From positions 1,364,001 through 1,428,000 of the forward strand of contig NZ_JACHMJ010000001.1 of assembly GCF_014204935.1 (NCBI RefSeq): 64,000 nt of DNA. The letters are read 5' to 3'. Position numbers and translations under genes: made by a program. The notes under the pieces were generated by a model that was given only the letters and a program-made list of their open reading frames with translations, made no database searches and was not told the DNA's origin. Positions 42,099 through 48,573 of the stretch are shown piece by piece; positions within the stretch are counted from its first letter, which is position 1; each line of letters begins with the position of its first letter. This stretch comes from Conyzicola lurida (lineage in GTDB: Bacteria; Actinomycetota; Actinomycetes; Actinomycetales; Microbacteriaceae).

Positions 42099-44201
42099 GT
42101 GACTGACACCCGAGAATCCGCCCTTGCCGTCCTCCGCACCCTCGTCGGTCGCGAGGACGCCGACTTCCACGAGGGCCAGTTCGAGGCGATCTCGGCCCTC
42201 GTCGACGACCGTCGCCGCGCCCTCGTGGTGCAGCGCACCGGATGGGGCAAGTCGGCGGTCTACTTCGTCGCGACCCTGTTGCTGCGGCAGCGCGGCGCCG
42301 GTCCGACCATCCTCGTTTCGCCTCTGCTCGCCCTGATGCGCGACCAGGTGGCGGCCGCCGCCCGCGCCGGCGTGCGCGCCGTGTCGATCAACTCGTCGAA
42401 CGCGCACGAGTGGGCCGAGGTGCAGCAGAAACTGCGCGACGACGAGGTCGACGTGCTGCTCGTCTCGCCCGAGCGGCTGAACAACCCCGGCTTCCGCGAC
42501 GAGCAGTTGCCCGCCCTCGTCGCGCGGGCCGGCCTGCTCGTGGTCGACGAGGCGCACTGCATCTCCGACTGGGGCCACGACTTCCGTCCCGACTACCGCC
42601 GGCTGCGCGACCTCATCGCCGAGCTGCCCGACGGCATCCCGGTGCTCGCCACCACCGCGACCGCCAACAGCCGCGTGGTCGCCGACGTCGCCGAGCAGCT
42701 GGCCGGGCATACCACCGACGTCCTCACCATCCGCGGCCCGCTCGCCCGCGCCTCGCTGCGCCTCGGCGTGCTGCGGCTGCCGAACGCGCAGGCGCGACTG
42801 GCCTGGCTGCTCAGCCACCTCTCCGAGCTGCCGGGCAGCGGCATCATCTACGCCCTCACCGTCTCCGCCGCCGAGGACACCGCGCGCCTGCTGCGCGAAG
42901 CCGGGCACGAAGTGCACGCCTACACCGGCCGCACCGACACGGTCGAACGCGAGCAGCTCGAGGGACGGCTCAAGGCCAACGACCTGAAGGCCCTCGTCGC
43001 CACGAGCGCGCTCGGCATGGGGTTCGACAAGCCCGACCTCGGTTTTGTCCTCCACCTCGGAGCGCCCTCGTCCCCCGTCGCCTACTACCAGCAGGTCGGC
43101 CGCGCCGGACGTGCCACCGACAATGCCGACGTGCTGCTGCTGCCTGGCAGCGAGGATGCCGCGATCTGGAACTACTTCGCCACGGCGTCGATGCCCAACC
43201 AGGCGAAGGCCCTCGCGGTGATCGCCGAGCTCGGCCCCGACCCGCTCTCCACCCCAGCGCTCGAGGCGCGGGTCGACCTCCGCCGCACACCGCTCGAGCT
43301 GCTGCTCAAGGTGCTCGACGTCGACGGTGCCGTGCGCAAGGTGCAGGGCGGCTGGATCGCGACCGGCGAACCGTGGGTCTACGACGCCGAGCGCTACGGG
43401 CGCATCGCCGCCGCGCGCGAGAACGAGCAGCAGTCGATGCTCGACTACGAGGTCCTGCCGGGCGACGAAACCGGATGCCGCATGGAGTTCCTGCAGCGCG
43501 CCCTCGACGACGACACCGCCGTGCCCTGCGGCCGCTGCGACAACTGCGCCGGCGCCTGGTACCCCACCGGCATCGAGACGGATGCCGCGGCCGCCGCCGC
43601 GCAGTCGCTCGAGCGCGTCGGAGTGGCCGTCGAACCGCGCGCCCAGTGGCCCAACGGCATGGCGAACCTCGGCGTGCCGGTCAAGGGCAATATCGCCGTC
43701 GGCGACCGCAACGAACCGGGCCGCGCCCTCGCCCGTCTCACCGACCTCGGCTGGGGCGGCACGCTGCGCGATGCCTTCGCGCCCGGCGCCGTCGACGCGC
43801 CCGCCTCCCCCGCGATGATCGCCGCGTGTGTCCGGGTCCTCGCCGACTGGGGCTGGGCCGATCGCCCCGTCGCCGTCGCGAGTGTGCCGTCGAAGCGGCA
43901 TCCACTGCTCGTCGAATCGATCGCCCGAGGACTCAGCACCGCCGGCCGGCTGACCTATCTCGGCGAACTCTCCACGCACGGCGGAGGCCCGAGCGGCGAG
44001 GCAGGCGGCAACAGCGCCTACCGGCTCGCGAGCGTCTGGGAGAAATTCGGCACCGAGTCGCTCGACGTGCCGCAGGGCCAGCCCGTGCTGCTGGTCGACG
44101 ACCTCGTCGACAGCCGTTGGACGATCACTGTCGCGGGCCGCGCGCTGCGGCAGGCCGGCGCCTCCGCCGTGCTGCCGTTCGTGCTCGCGCTGCGCGGGTA
44201 G
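42099..44201 (+). CDS. RecQ-family DNA helicase fused to a phosphoribosyltransferase-like domain
   Basis: A 700-residue protein. The first about 490 residues are a RecQ-like 3'-5' DNA helicase: Walker A QRTGWGKS (Lys51), DEAH in VVDEAHCISDWGHDF, SAT replaced by TTATANS, RecA2 motifs ALGMGFDKPDL and QQVGRAGRA, and a RecQ zinc region with CRMEF and CGRCDNC. There is no HRDC domain. The C-terminal about 200 residues end in a PRPP-binding-like loop VLLVDDLVDSRWT of type I phosphoribosyltransferases. The architecture occurs in other actinobacteria. The GTG start is chosen because upstream residues are not conserved. Confidence 0.93.
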   Translation: MTDTRESALAVLRTLVGREDADFHEGQFEAISALVDDRRRALVVQRTGWGKSAVYFVATLLLRQRGAGPTILVSPLLALMRDQVAAAARAGVRAVSINSSNAHEWAEVQQKLRDDEVDVLLVSPERLNNPGFRDEQLPALVARAGLLVVDEAHCISDWGHDFRPDYRRLRDLIAELPDGIPVLATTATANSRVVADVAEQLAGHTTDVLTIRGPLARASLRLGVLRLPNAQARLAWLLSHLSELPGSGIIYALTVSAAEDTARLLREAGHEVHAYTGRTDTVEREQLEGRLKANDLKALVATSALGMGFDKPDLGFVLHLGAPSSPVAYYQQVGRAGRATDNADVLLLPGSEDAAIWNYFATASMPNQAKALAVIAELGPDPLSTPALEARVDLRRTPLELLLKVLDVDGAVRKVQGGWIATGEPWVYDAERYGRIAAARENEQQSMLDYEVLPGDETGCRMEFLQRALDDDTAVPCGRCDNCAGAWYPTGIETDAAAAAAQSLERVGVAVEPRAQWPNGMANLGVPVKGNIAVGDRNEPGRALARLTDLGWGGTLRDAFAPGAVDAPASPAMIAACVRVLADWGWADRPVAVASVPSKRHPLLVESIARGLSTAGRLTYLGELSTHGGGPSGEAGGNSAYRLASVWEKFGTESLDVPQGQPVLLVDDLVDSRWTITVAGRALRQAGASAVLPFVLALRG

Positions 44202-44226
44202 CGGGCGCTGCACGGCGGGGCGCGCG

Positions 44227-44260
44227 CTTCAGCCCCGCTTCAGTTGCCGTGAACCACAAT
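44227..44260 (+). promoter_or_regulatory. Response-regulator box promoter upstream of the OmpR-type gene
   Basis: CTTCAG (44227-44232), 5 bases, CTTCAG (44238-44243), 11 bases, then the -10-like CACAAT (44255-44260) and ATG 6 bases later. There is no recognisable -35. The same geometry precedes the PepSY gene (46278-46311). Inferred to be autoregulation by the encoded response regulator. Confidence 0.7.
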
Positions 44261-44266
44261 GGGGAC

Positions 44267-44944
44267 ATGCGCGTACTGGTAGTCGAAGACGAAACCCGCC
44301 TCGCCGAGGGACTGCGCCGCGGGTTCGAGGCCGAGGGGTTCGCCGTCGACGTGGCTGCGAACGGCACCGACGGGCTCTGGTACGCCCGCGAGAACGAGTA
44401 CTCCGTGATCGTGCTCGACATCATGCTGCCCGGCATCAGCGGCTACCGCATCTGCGAGACGCTCCGCGCCGAGCGCAACTGGACGCCGATCCTGATGCTG
44501 ACCGCCAAGGACGGCGAGTGGGACCAGGTCGAGGCGCTCGACACTGGTGCCGACGACTACCTGACCAAACCCTTCTCGTACGCGGTGCTGCTCGCCCGGG
44601 TGCGCGCGCTGCTGCGGCGGCGCTCGTCCGACCGGCCGAGCGTTCTCGAGGCCGGCGACGTGCGGCTCGACCCCGCGTCGAAGAGCGTCTGGCGCGGCGA
44701 CGAGCCGATCGACCTCACCGCCCGCGAGTTCTCGGTGCTCGAATACCTGATGCGCCGCAAGGGCGAGGTGGTGTCGAAGCGCGAAGTGCTCGACAACGTC
44801 TGGGACTCCGACTTCGAGGGCGATCCCAACATCGTCGAGGTGTACGTGCGCCACCTGCGCAACAAAGTCGACCGCCCGTTCGACCGCGACGCGATCGAGA
44901 CGCTGCGGGGTTCCGGCTACCGGTTGGCGAGCAACGGTGGCTGA
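44267..44944 (+). CDS. OmpR/PhoB-family response regulator
   Basis: A 225-residue DNA-binding response regulator. The receiver domain (1-120) has the acidic pair ED (7-8), phospho-acceptor Asp51 in VLDIMLPG, Thr in LTAKDG and Lys in TKPFS. The C-terminal winged helix (about 128-222) ends in the typical NIVEVYVRHLRNKV and GSGYRL. Its stop overlaps the histidine kinase gene by 8 bp. CTTCAG direct repeats in its own promoter and before the PepSY gene are the likely binding sites. Confidence 0.95.
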   Translation: MRVLVVEDETRLAEGLRRGFEAEGFAVDVAANGTDGLWYARENEYSVIVLDIMLPGISGYRICETLRAERNWTPILMLTAKDGEWDQVEALDTGADDYLTKPFSYAVLLARVRALLRRRSSDRPSVLEAGDVRLDPASKSVWRGDEPIDLTAREFSVLEYLMRRKGEVVSKREVLDNVWDSDFEGDPNIVEVYVRHLRNKVDRPFDRDAIETLRGSGYRLASNGG

Positions 44945-46247
44945 GCGGCGGCGCAGCATCTCGCTCCGGGTGCGGATCACCCTCGTCGCGACGGCGGTGG
45001 TGGCTGCCGCGCTCGTCGTGGGGGCCGTGCTGTTCGCCTCGGTGCTGCGGATCTCCCTGCTCGACGGCGCCACCGCCTCCGCCGAGACCTACGCGTCGTC
45101 GCTCGCCGCCGCGCTCGACAGCGGAGCCGCGCTCGACGGAGACGTCGACGACCGCTTCTTCCAGGTGCAGAACGACGACGGCCAGGTCACCGCCGCGAGC
45201 GAGGACGCCGAACGGCTCGGCGCGATCGCCGAGGACGACTACGACCGCAACAACACCGTGACGGTCGAGGGCGACGCGTACCTGCTCGTCGGCGAAGACT
45301 ACGACGACGGCGTCGTGGTGGTCGGGCAGAACGTCGACGACGTGACGGAGACCCTCGGCACGGTGACCACCCTGCTGGTCGCGGCCGTGCCGGTCGTGGC
45401 TCTGCTCGTCGCGCTCACGACCTGGATCGTCGTCGGCCGCGCCCTGCGCCCGGTCGAGCGTATGCGCCGGGAGGTCGACGACGTGTCGGCGAGCCGGCTC
45501 GACAGGAGGCTCGCCGAGCCCGGCAGCGCCGACGAGATCGGCCGCCTCGCCGTCACCCTGAACAGCATGCTCGACCGGCTCGACGAGTCGCAGTCCGCCC
45601 AGAAGCGGTTCATCTCGGACGCCTCGCACGAGCTGCGGTCGCCCCTCGCGTCGCTGCGGCAGTTCGCCGAGGTCGCACAGGCGCACCCCGACCGGGTGAC
45701 GGCGGGCGAGCTGTCCGACGCGATCCTCGACGAGGGCGCCCGGCTGGAGCGTCTCGTCGACGGGATGCTGACGCTCGCGCGCTCCGACGAGCACGGGCTC
45801 GTCGTGGTGCCGCGCGCCGTCGACCTCGACGACCTCGTGCTCGCCGAGGCGAAGCGGCTGCGCGCGTCGACGACCCTGACCGTCGACGCCTCGGGGGTCG
45901 GCCCTGCTCGGATCTCCGGCGACGCCCCGCTGCTCGCGGGGCTGGTGCGCAACCTGGTCGACAACGCCGCCCGCCACGCGCATACGACCGTCGGGATCTC
46001 GCTGACCGAGACCGCCGACGGCATCGTGCTCACGGTGGACGACGACGGCGACGGCATTCCGGCCGACCAGCGCGAGCGCGTGTTCGACCGCTTCGTGCGC
46101 CTCGACGACGCCCGTGGACGGGAGAGCGGCGGCAGCGGGCTCGGGCTCTCGATCGTCCGGGAGATCGCCGTCGCCCACGGCGGACGCGTCGCTGCATCGC
46201 AGAGTCCGCTGGGCGGCGCCCGCGTCGAAGTGCGTATCCCCGTCTAG
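44937..46247 (+). CDS. Sensor histidine kinase
   Basis: A 436-residue kinase: transmembrane helices at about 13-35 and 143-165 enclosing an extracellular sensor (about 36-142) that is strikingly acidic (EDDYDRNN, GEDYDDG), HAMP domain (about 166-218), dimerisation/phosphoacceptor domain with His231 in ISDASHELRSPL, and an ATPase domain with N-box NLVDNAARHA, G1 DDDGDGI and G2 GSGLGLSIV. The acidic sensor could bind divalent cations or cationic peptides, a guess from charge only. GTG start, 8-bp overlap with the response regulator gene. Confidence 0.94.
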   Translation: MAERRRSISLRVRITLVATAVVAAALVVGAVLFASVLRISLLDGATASAETYASSLAAALDSGAALDGDVDDRFFQVQNDDGQVTAASEDAERLGAIAEDDYDRNNTVTVEGDAYLLVGEDYDDGVVVVGQNVDDVTETLGTVTTLLVAAVPVVALLVALTTWIVVGRALRPVERMRREVDDVSASRLDRRLAEPGSADEIGRLAVTLNSMLDRLDESQSAQKRFISDASHELRSPLASLRQFAEVAQAHPDRVTAGELSDAILDEGARLERLVDGMLTLARSDEHGLVVVPRAVDLDDLVLAEAKRLRASTTLTVDASGVGPARISGDAPLLAGLVRNLVDNAARHAHTTVGISLTETADGIVLTVDDDGDGIPADQRERVFDRFVRLDDARGRESGGSGLGLSIVREIAVAHGGRVAASQSPLGGARVEVRIPV

Positions 46248-46267
46248 AACCGGCTAGCTGAAAACCC

Positions 46268-46311
46268 CTTCAGCCGGCTTCAGGTTCGCTTCAGTGCCCC
46301 TCGCGCACACT
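46268..46311 (+). promoter_or_regulatory. Response-regulator box promoter upstream of the PepSY gene
   Basis: Three CTTCAG boxes at 46268-46273, 46278-46283 and 46289-46294 (steps of 10 and 11 bp), then 11 bases and CACACT (46306-46311). The last two boxes and the -10 reproduce exactly the spacing of 44238-44260. AAGGAG at 46342-46347 serves the following GTG. Confidence 0.72.
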
Positions 46312-46353
46312 GATTCCAGGTCCGAACGGGCCGAGAGAATCAAGGAGAACACC

Positions 46354-46971
46354 GTGAACAAGAAGACCATCTGGATCGTCGCAGGCGCAGCAGCCGTTCT
46401 CGTCATCGGAGGTGCCGGCGTCGCCGTCGCGGCCACCGATCCCTTCGACCAGGACAACGACCGCCTCACCGGATCCGCGCTCACCAGCGCCACCGAGGCA
46501 GCCCTCGCCGAGGTTGGAGAAGGAACCGTGTCGGAGGCCGAGCGCTCCGACGACCTCGACCACGCGTACACGGTCGAGGTGCGCCTCGACAACGGCGACG
46601 ACGTGGACGTCGAGCTCGACGAGGACTTCGACGTCGTGCGGGTCGACGGCGTGGTGCCGGGTACCTCGACCGGCTCCGGCTCGAGCGAGTCGAACACCGC
46701 CGCCCCGAGCGACGGCGCGACGAACGACGCGACGAACGGCGTGACGAACGGCGCGGTCGACGACAACGCCCCGATCAGCGACGCCGACCGTGCGAGCGCC
46801 GAGCAGGCCGCGCTGGCCGAGATCGGCTCGGGCACCGTGACCGACCTCGACCGTAGCGACGATGCCGACCACGCCTGGGAGGTCGAGATCACGAACGCCG
46901 ACGGCACCGACGTCGACGTCGAGCTCGACGCCGACTTCACCGTCGTGCGCGTCGACGACGACCAGCGCTAG
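46354..46971 (+). CDS. Secreted or anchored protein with two PepSY-like repeats
   Basis: A 205-residue exported protein: basic N-terminus MNKK, hydrophobic segment (about 6-27, uncleaved anchor or signal peptide), then two copies of an acidic PepSY-like module (46-98 and 148-201; LAEVGEGTVSEAERSDD against LAEIGSGTVTDLDRSDD) separated by a Ser/Thr/Asn-rich linker with ATNDATNGVTNGA. GTG start with AAGGAG. It follows the two-component genes and its promoter carries the same CTTCAG boxes, so it is probably their regulon member. PepSY domains often inhibit proteases or act as sensors. Confidence 0.88.
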   Translation: MNKKTIWIVAGAAAVLVIGGAGVAVAATDPFDQDNDRLTGSALTSATEAALAEVGEGTVSEAERSDDLDHAYTVEVRLDNGDDVDVELDEDFDVVRVDGVVPGTSTGSGSSESNTAAPSDGATNDATNGVTNGAVDDNAPISDADRASAEQAALAEIGSGTVTDLDRSDDADHAWEVEITNADGTDVDVELDADFTVVRVDDDQR

Positions 46972-46993
46972 GCACCGCGGGGGTAACAGGGCG

Positions 46994-46999
46994 TAGGGT
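46994..46999 (+). promoter_or_regulatory. Near-leaderless -10 box of the glutathione peroxidase gene
   Basis: TAGGGT, 7 bases, then ATG at 47007; no ribosome binding site. Confidence 0.5.
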
Positions 47000-47006
47000 C
47001 AGAAGC

Positions 47007-47489
47007 ATGACGATCGCGGACATCCCCCTCACCACCATCCGAGGCGAGCAGACCAGCCTCGCGGATTTCGACGACAAGGTCATCCTCGTCGTCAACGTCG
47101 CCTCCCGCTGCGGCCTCGCGCCGCAGTACGAGAAGCTCGAGGCGTTGCAGAAGACCTACGGAGAACGCGGCTTCACCGTGCTCGGATTCCCGAGCAACCA
47201 GTTCCTGCAGGAACTCGGCACCGAAGAGAAGATCGCGGAGTACTGTTCGGCGACCTGGGGCGTGACCTTCCCGATGTTCGAGAAGATCCGTGTCAACGGC
47301 AAGCAGCAGCACCCGCTCTACGCGGAGCTGACCAAGACGCCCGACTCCGAGGGCAAGGCGGGCAAGGTGAGCTGGAACTTCGAGAAGTTCCTGATCACCC
47401 CCGCCGGCAGCATCCACCGGTTCCGCCCGCGGACCGAACCGGATGCCCCCGAGATCATCTCGCTGATCGAGACCTCGCTGCCGATCTAA
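47007..47489 (+). CDS. Glutathione peroxidase-family thiol peroxidase
   Basis: A 160-residue thioredoxin-fold peroxidase with the GPx catalytic tetrad residues Cys35 (NVASRCGL), Gln65 (PSNQF), Trp123 and Asn124 (VSWNFEKF). The active site is cysteine, not selenocysteine. Actinobacterial members normally use thioredoxin or mycothiol-linked reductants rather than glutathione. Complete and cytoplasmic. The stop overlaps that of the convergent gene in CTAA (47486-47489). Confidence 0.96.
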   Translation: MTIADIPLTTIRGEQTSLADFDDKVILVVNVASRCGLAPQYEKLEALQKTYGERGFTVLGFPSNQFLQELGTEEKIAEYCSATWGVTFPMFEKIRVNGKQQHPLYAELTKTPDSEGKAGKVSWNFEKFLITPAGSIHRFRPRTEPDAPEIISLIETSLPI

Positions 47490-47914
47490 CCTCCTCCCCG
47501 GTACTCCCCGTCGGAGACCAGTCGCACTCCGCGGCGGTGGCTGAGCGCCACCGCCCGGAGCGGCACTCCGGCCTGGCGGCATCCGTCGCTCACGAACCGC
47601 GCCCAGGCGCGGTCGTTGTCGTTGAGGCGTGTGCCCGCGAACCGTTCGATCACCACGATCAGGCTCGTGGCGCCCGCTGCCTCGGTGGTCTCGGTGATGA
47701 AGTAGGACCAGTTGTCCAGATCGTCGGCCGTGGGCGTGGCGGGCAGGTCCGAGATCGGCATCACGAGCGGCGATTGCACCGCGTCGGCGTGCAGGAACAG
47801 CAGCCAGACCTGCCGGTTGACCGCGCGGCCGACTAACGACGACACCCGCTGCTCGATCAGCTCGTCGGTGGTGAGGGGCTCGAGATCTGCGATATGCCGG
47901 TCGATGGGATCCAT
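47486..47914 (-). CDS. Conserved hypothetical protein
   Basis: A 142-residue soluble protein without cysteine motifs in recognisable order. The segment VSSLVGRAVNRQVWLLFLHADAV and the end LRAVALSHRRGVRLVSDGEYR give it an alpha/beta look, but I do not recognise a family. ATG 47914 is chosen; the longer frame is low complexity. A GACGCT box lies exactly 6 bases upstream of the ATG, a weak version of the leaderless pattern. Confidence 0.72.
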   Translation of the reverse strand: MDPIDRHIADLEPLTTDELIEQRVSSLVGRAVNRQVWLLFLHADAVQSPLVMPISDLPATPTADDLDNWSYFITETTEAAGATSLIVVIERFAGTRLNDNDRAWARFVSDGCRQAGVPLRAVALSHRRGVRLVSDGEYRGGG

Positions 47915-48047
47915 GTGCCCAGCGTCCCGCTTCGGCCGATGCGACGGAACGCGAACCCGTCTTCTGTGGACAGATCTGCCCTGTGGACATCGCCGCGCAC
48001 GCGGTTCACACTGGTTGCACCTGCCGTCTACGTCGAGGGGAAAGACC

Positions 48048-48242
48048 ATGAGCGATATCTACCCGATCGGGCTGCCGTCGAACAACGACCCGTTCAGCGA
48101 GGACGATCTGATCAGCGGCGAGGAGTTGACGGAACTCGCCAGCCGCACGGACTCCGACTACGTCGCCGACGACGACGTGGTCGACTACGACGAGGAAGAC
48201 CTCGAGGAACTCGACCGGGGCCGCGGCAGCGAGTCCGAGTAG
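48048..48242 (+). CDS. Small very acidic protein (64 aa)
   Basis: A 64-residue protein with about 25 Asp/Glu and only three basic residues; the centre reads DYVADDDVVDYDEEDLEEL. GAGGGGAAAG precedes the ATG. No signal peptide. It is probably disordered and could act as a chaperone, nucleic-acid mimic or cation binder. It is not Pup: the C-terminus is GSESE rather than GG(Q/E). Confidence 0.68.
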   Translation: MSDIYPIGLPSNNDPFSEDDLISGEELTELASRTDSDYVADDDVVDYDEEDLEELDRGRGSESE

Positions 48243-48245
48243 TCG

Positions 48246-48536
48246 TCAGCGGACCGAAAACCAGCGTCCCTTGACGCGCTCGGTCACGGAGTACCGCGCG
48301 ACCTCCGCCACCGACTGCGTGACGGCGGCGACGTGGTCGGCGATCTGCGTCGCCAGTTCGCCGTCCTCGGCCTCGAACCGCACCCGGATGCGCGCCTCCC
48401 CGGCGACGATGGCCAGGTCCGAGGCCTCGACCATTGAGAGTTCGGATGCCGCGGCCGACGCCGTCGGCAGAACCGTGTCCGGCGCGACACCGGGGCGTAG
48501 CGCTCCGATGGACAGCGTCACGCGGTAGTCGGGCAC
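48246..48536 (-). CDS. Conserved hypothetical protein (96 aa)
   Basis: A 96-residue protein with a ferredoxin-like beta-alpha-beta appearance (MPDYRVTLSIG, ARIRVRFEAED, ATQIADHVAAVT, KGRWFSVR). I do not recognise the family. TATCGT lies exactly 6 bases before the GTG, indicating a leaderless transcript, which strengthens the start. It lies upstream of and on the same strand as no other gene, between the acidic protein and sbcC. Confidence 0.74.
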   Translation of the reverse strand: MPDYRVTLSIGALRPGVAPDTVLPTASAAASELSMVEASDLAIVAGEARIRVRFEAEDGELATQIADHVAAVTQSVAEVARYSVTERVKGRWFSVR

Positions 48537-48542
48537 TCCCCC

Positions 48543-48548
48543 ACGATA
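48543..48548 (-). promoter_or_regulatory. Leaderless -10 box of the 96-aa protein gene
   Basis: TATCGT, GGGGGA, then GTG at 48536. Confidence 0.55.
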
Positions 48549-48573
48549 ACCGCTGCAGCGCGTCCGGCCGCGG

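Noticed and set aside
41667-44213. 848-codon minus-strand frame opposite recQ
   Set aside because: Low-complexity composition typical of antisense frames; the plus-strand helicase has all motifs.
48048-48242. Acidic 64-residue protein as a possible Pup
   Set aside because: Length and charge resemble Pup, but the C-terminal GG(Q/E) and the helical dimer region are absent.
48542-48573. AACCGC...GCGGTT stem after sbcC
   Set aside because: No T-run follows and the left arm overlaps the leaderless promoter of the neighbouring gene; a terminator cannot be supported.
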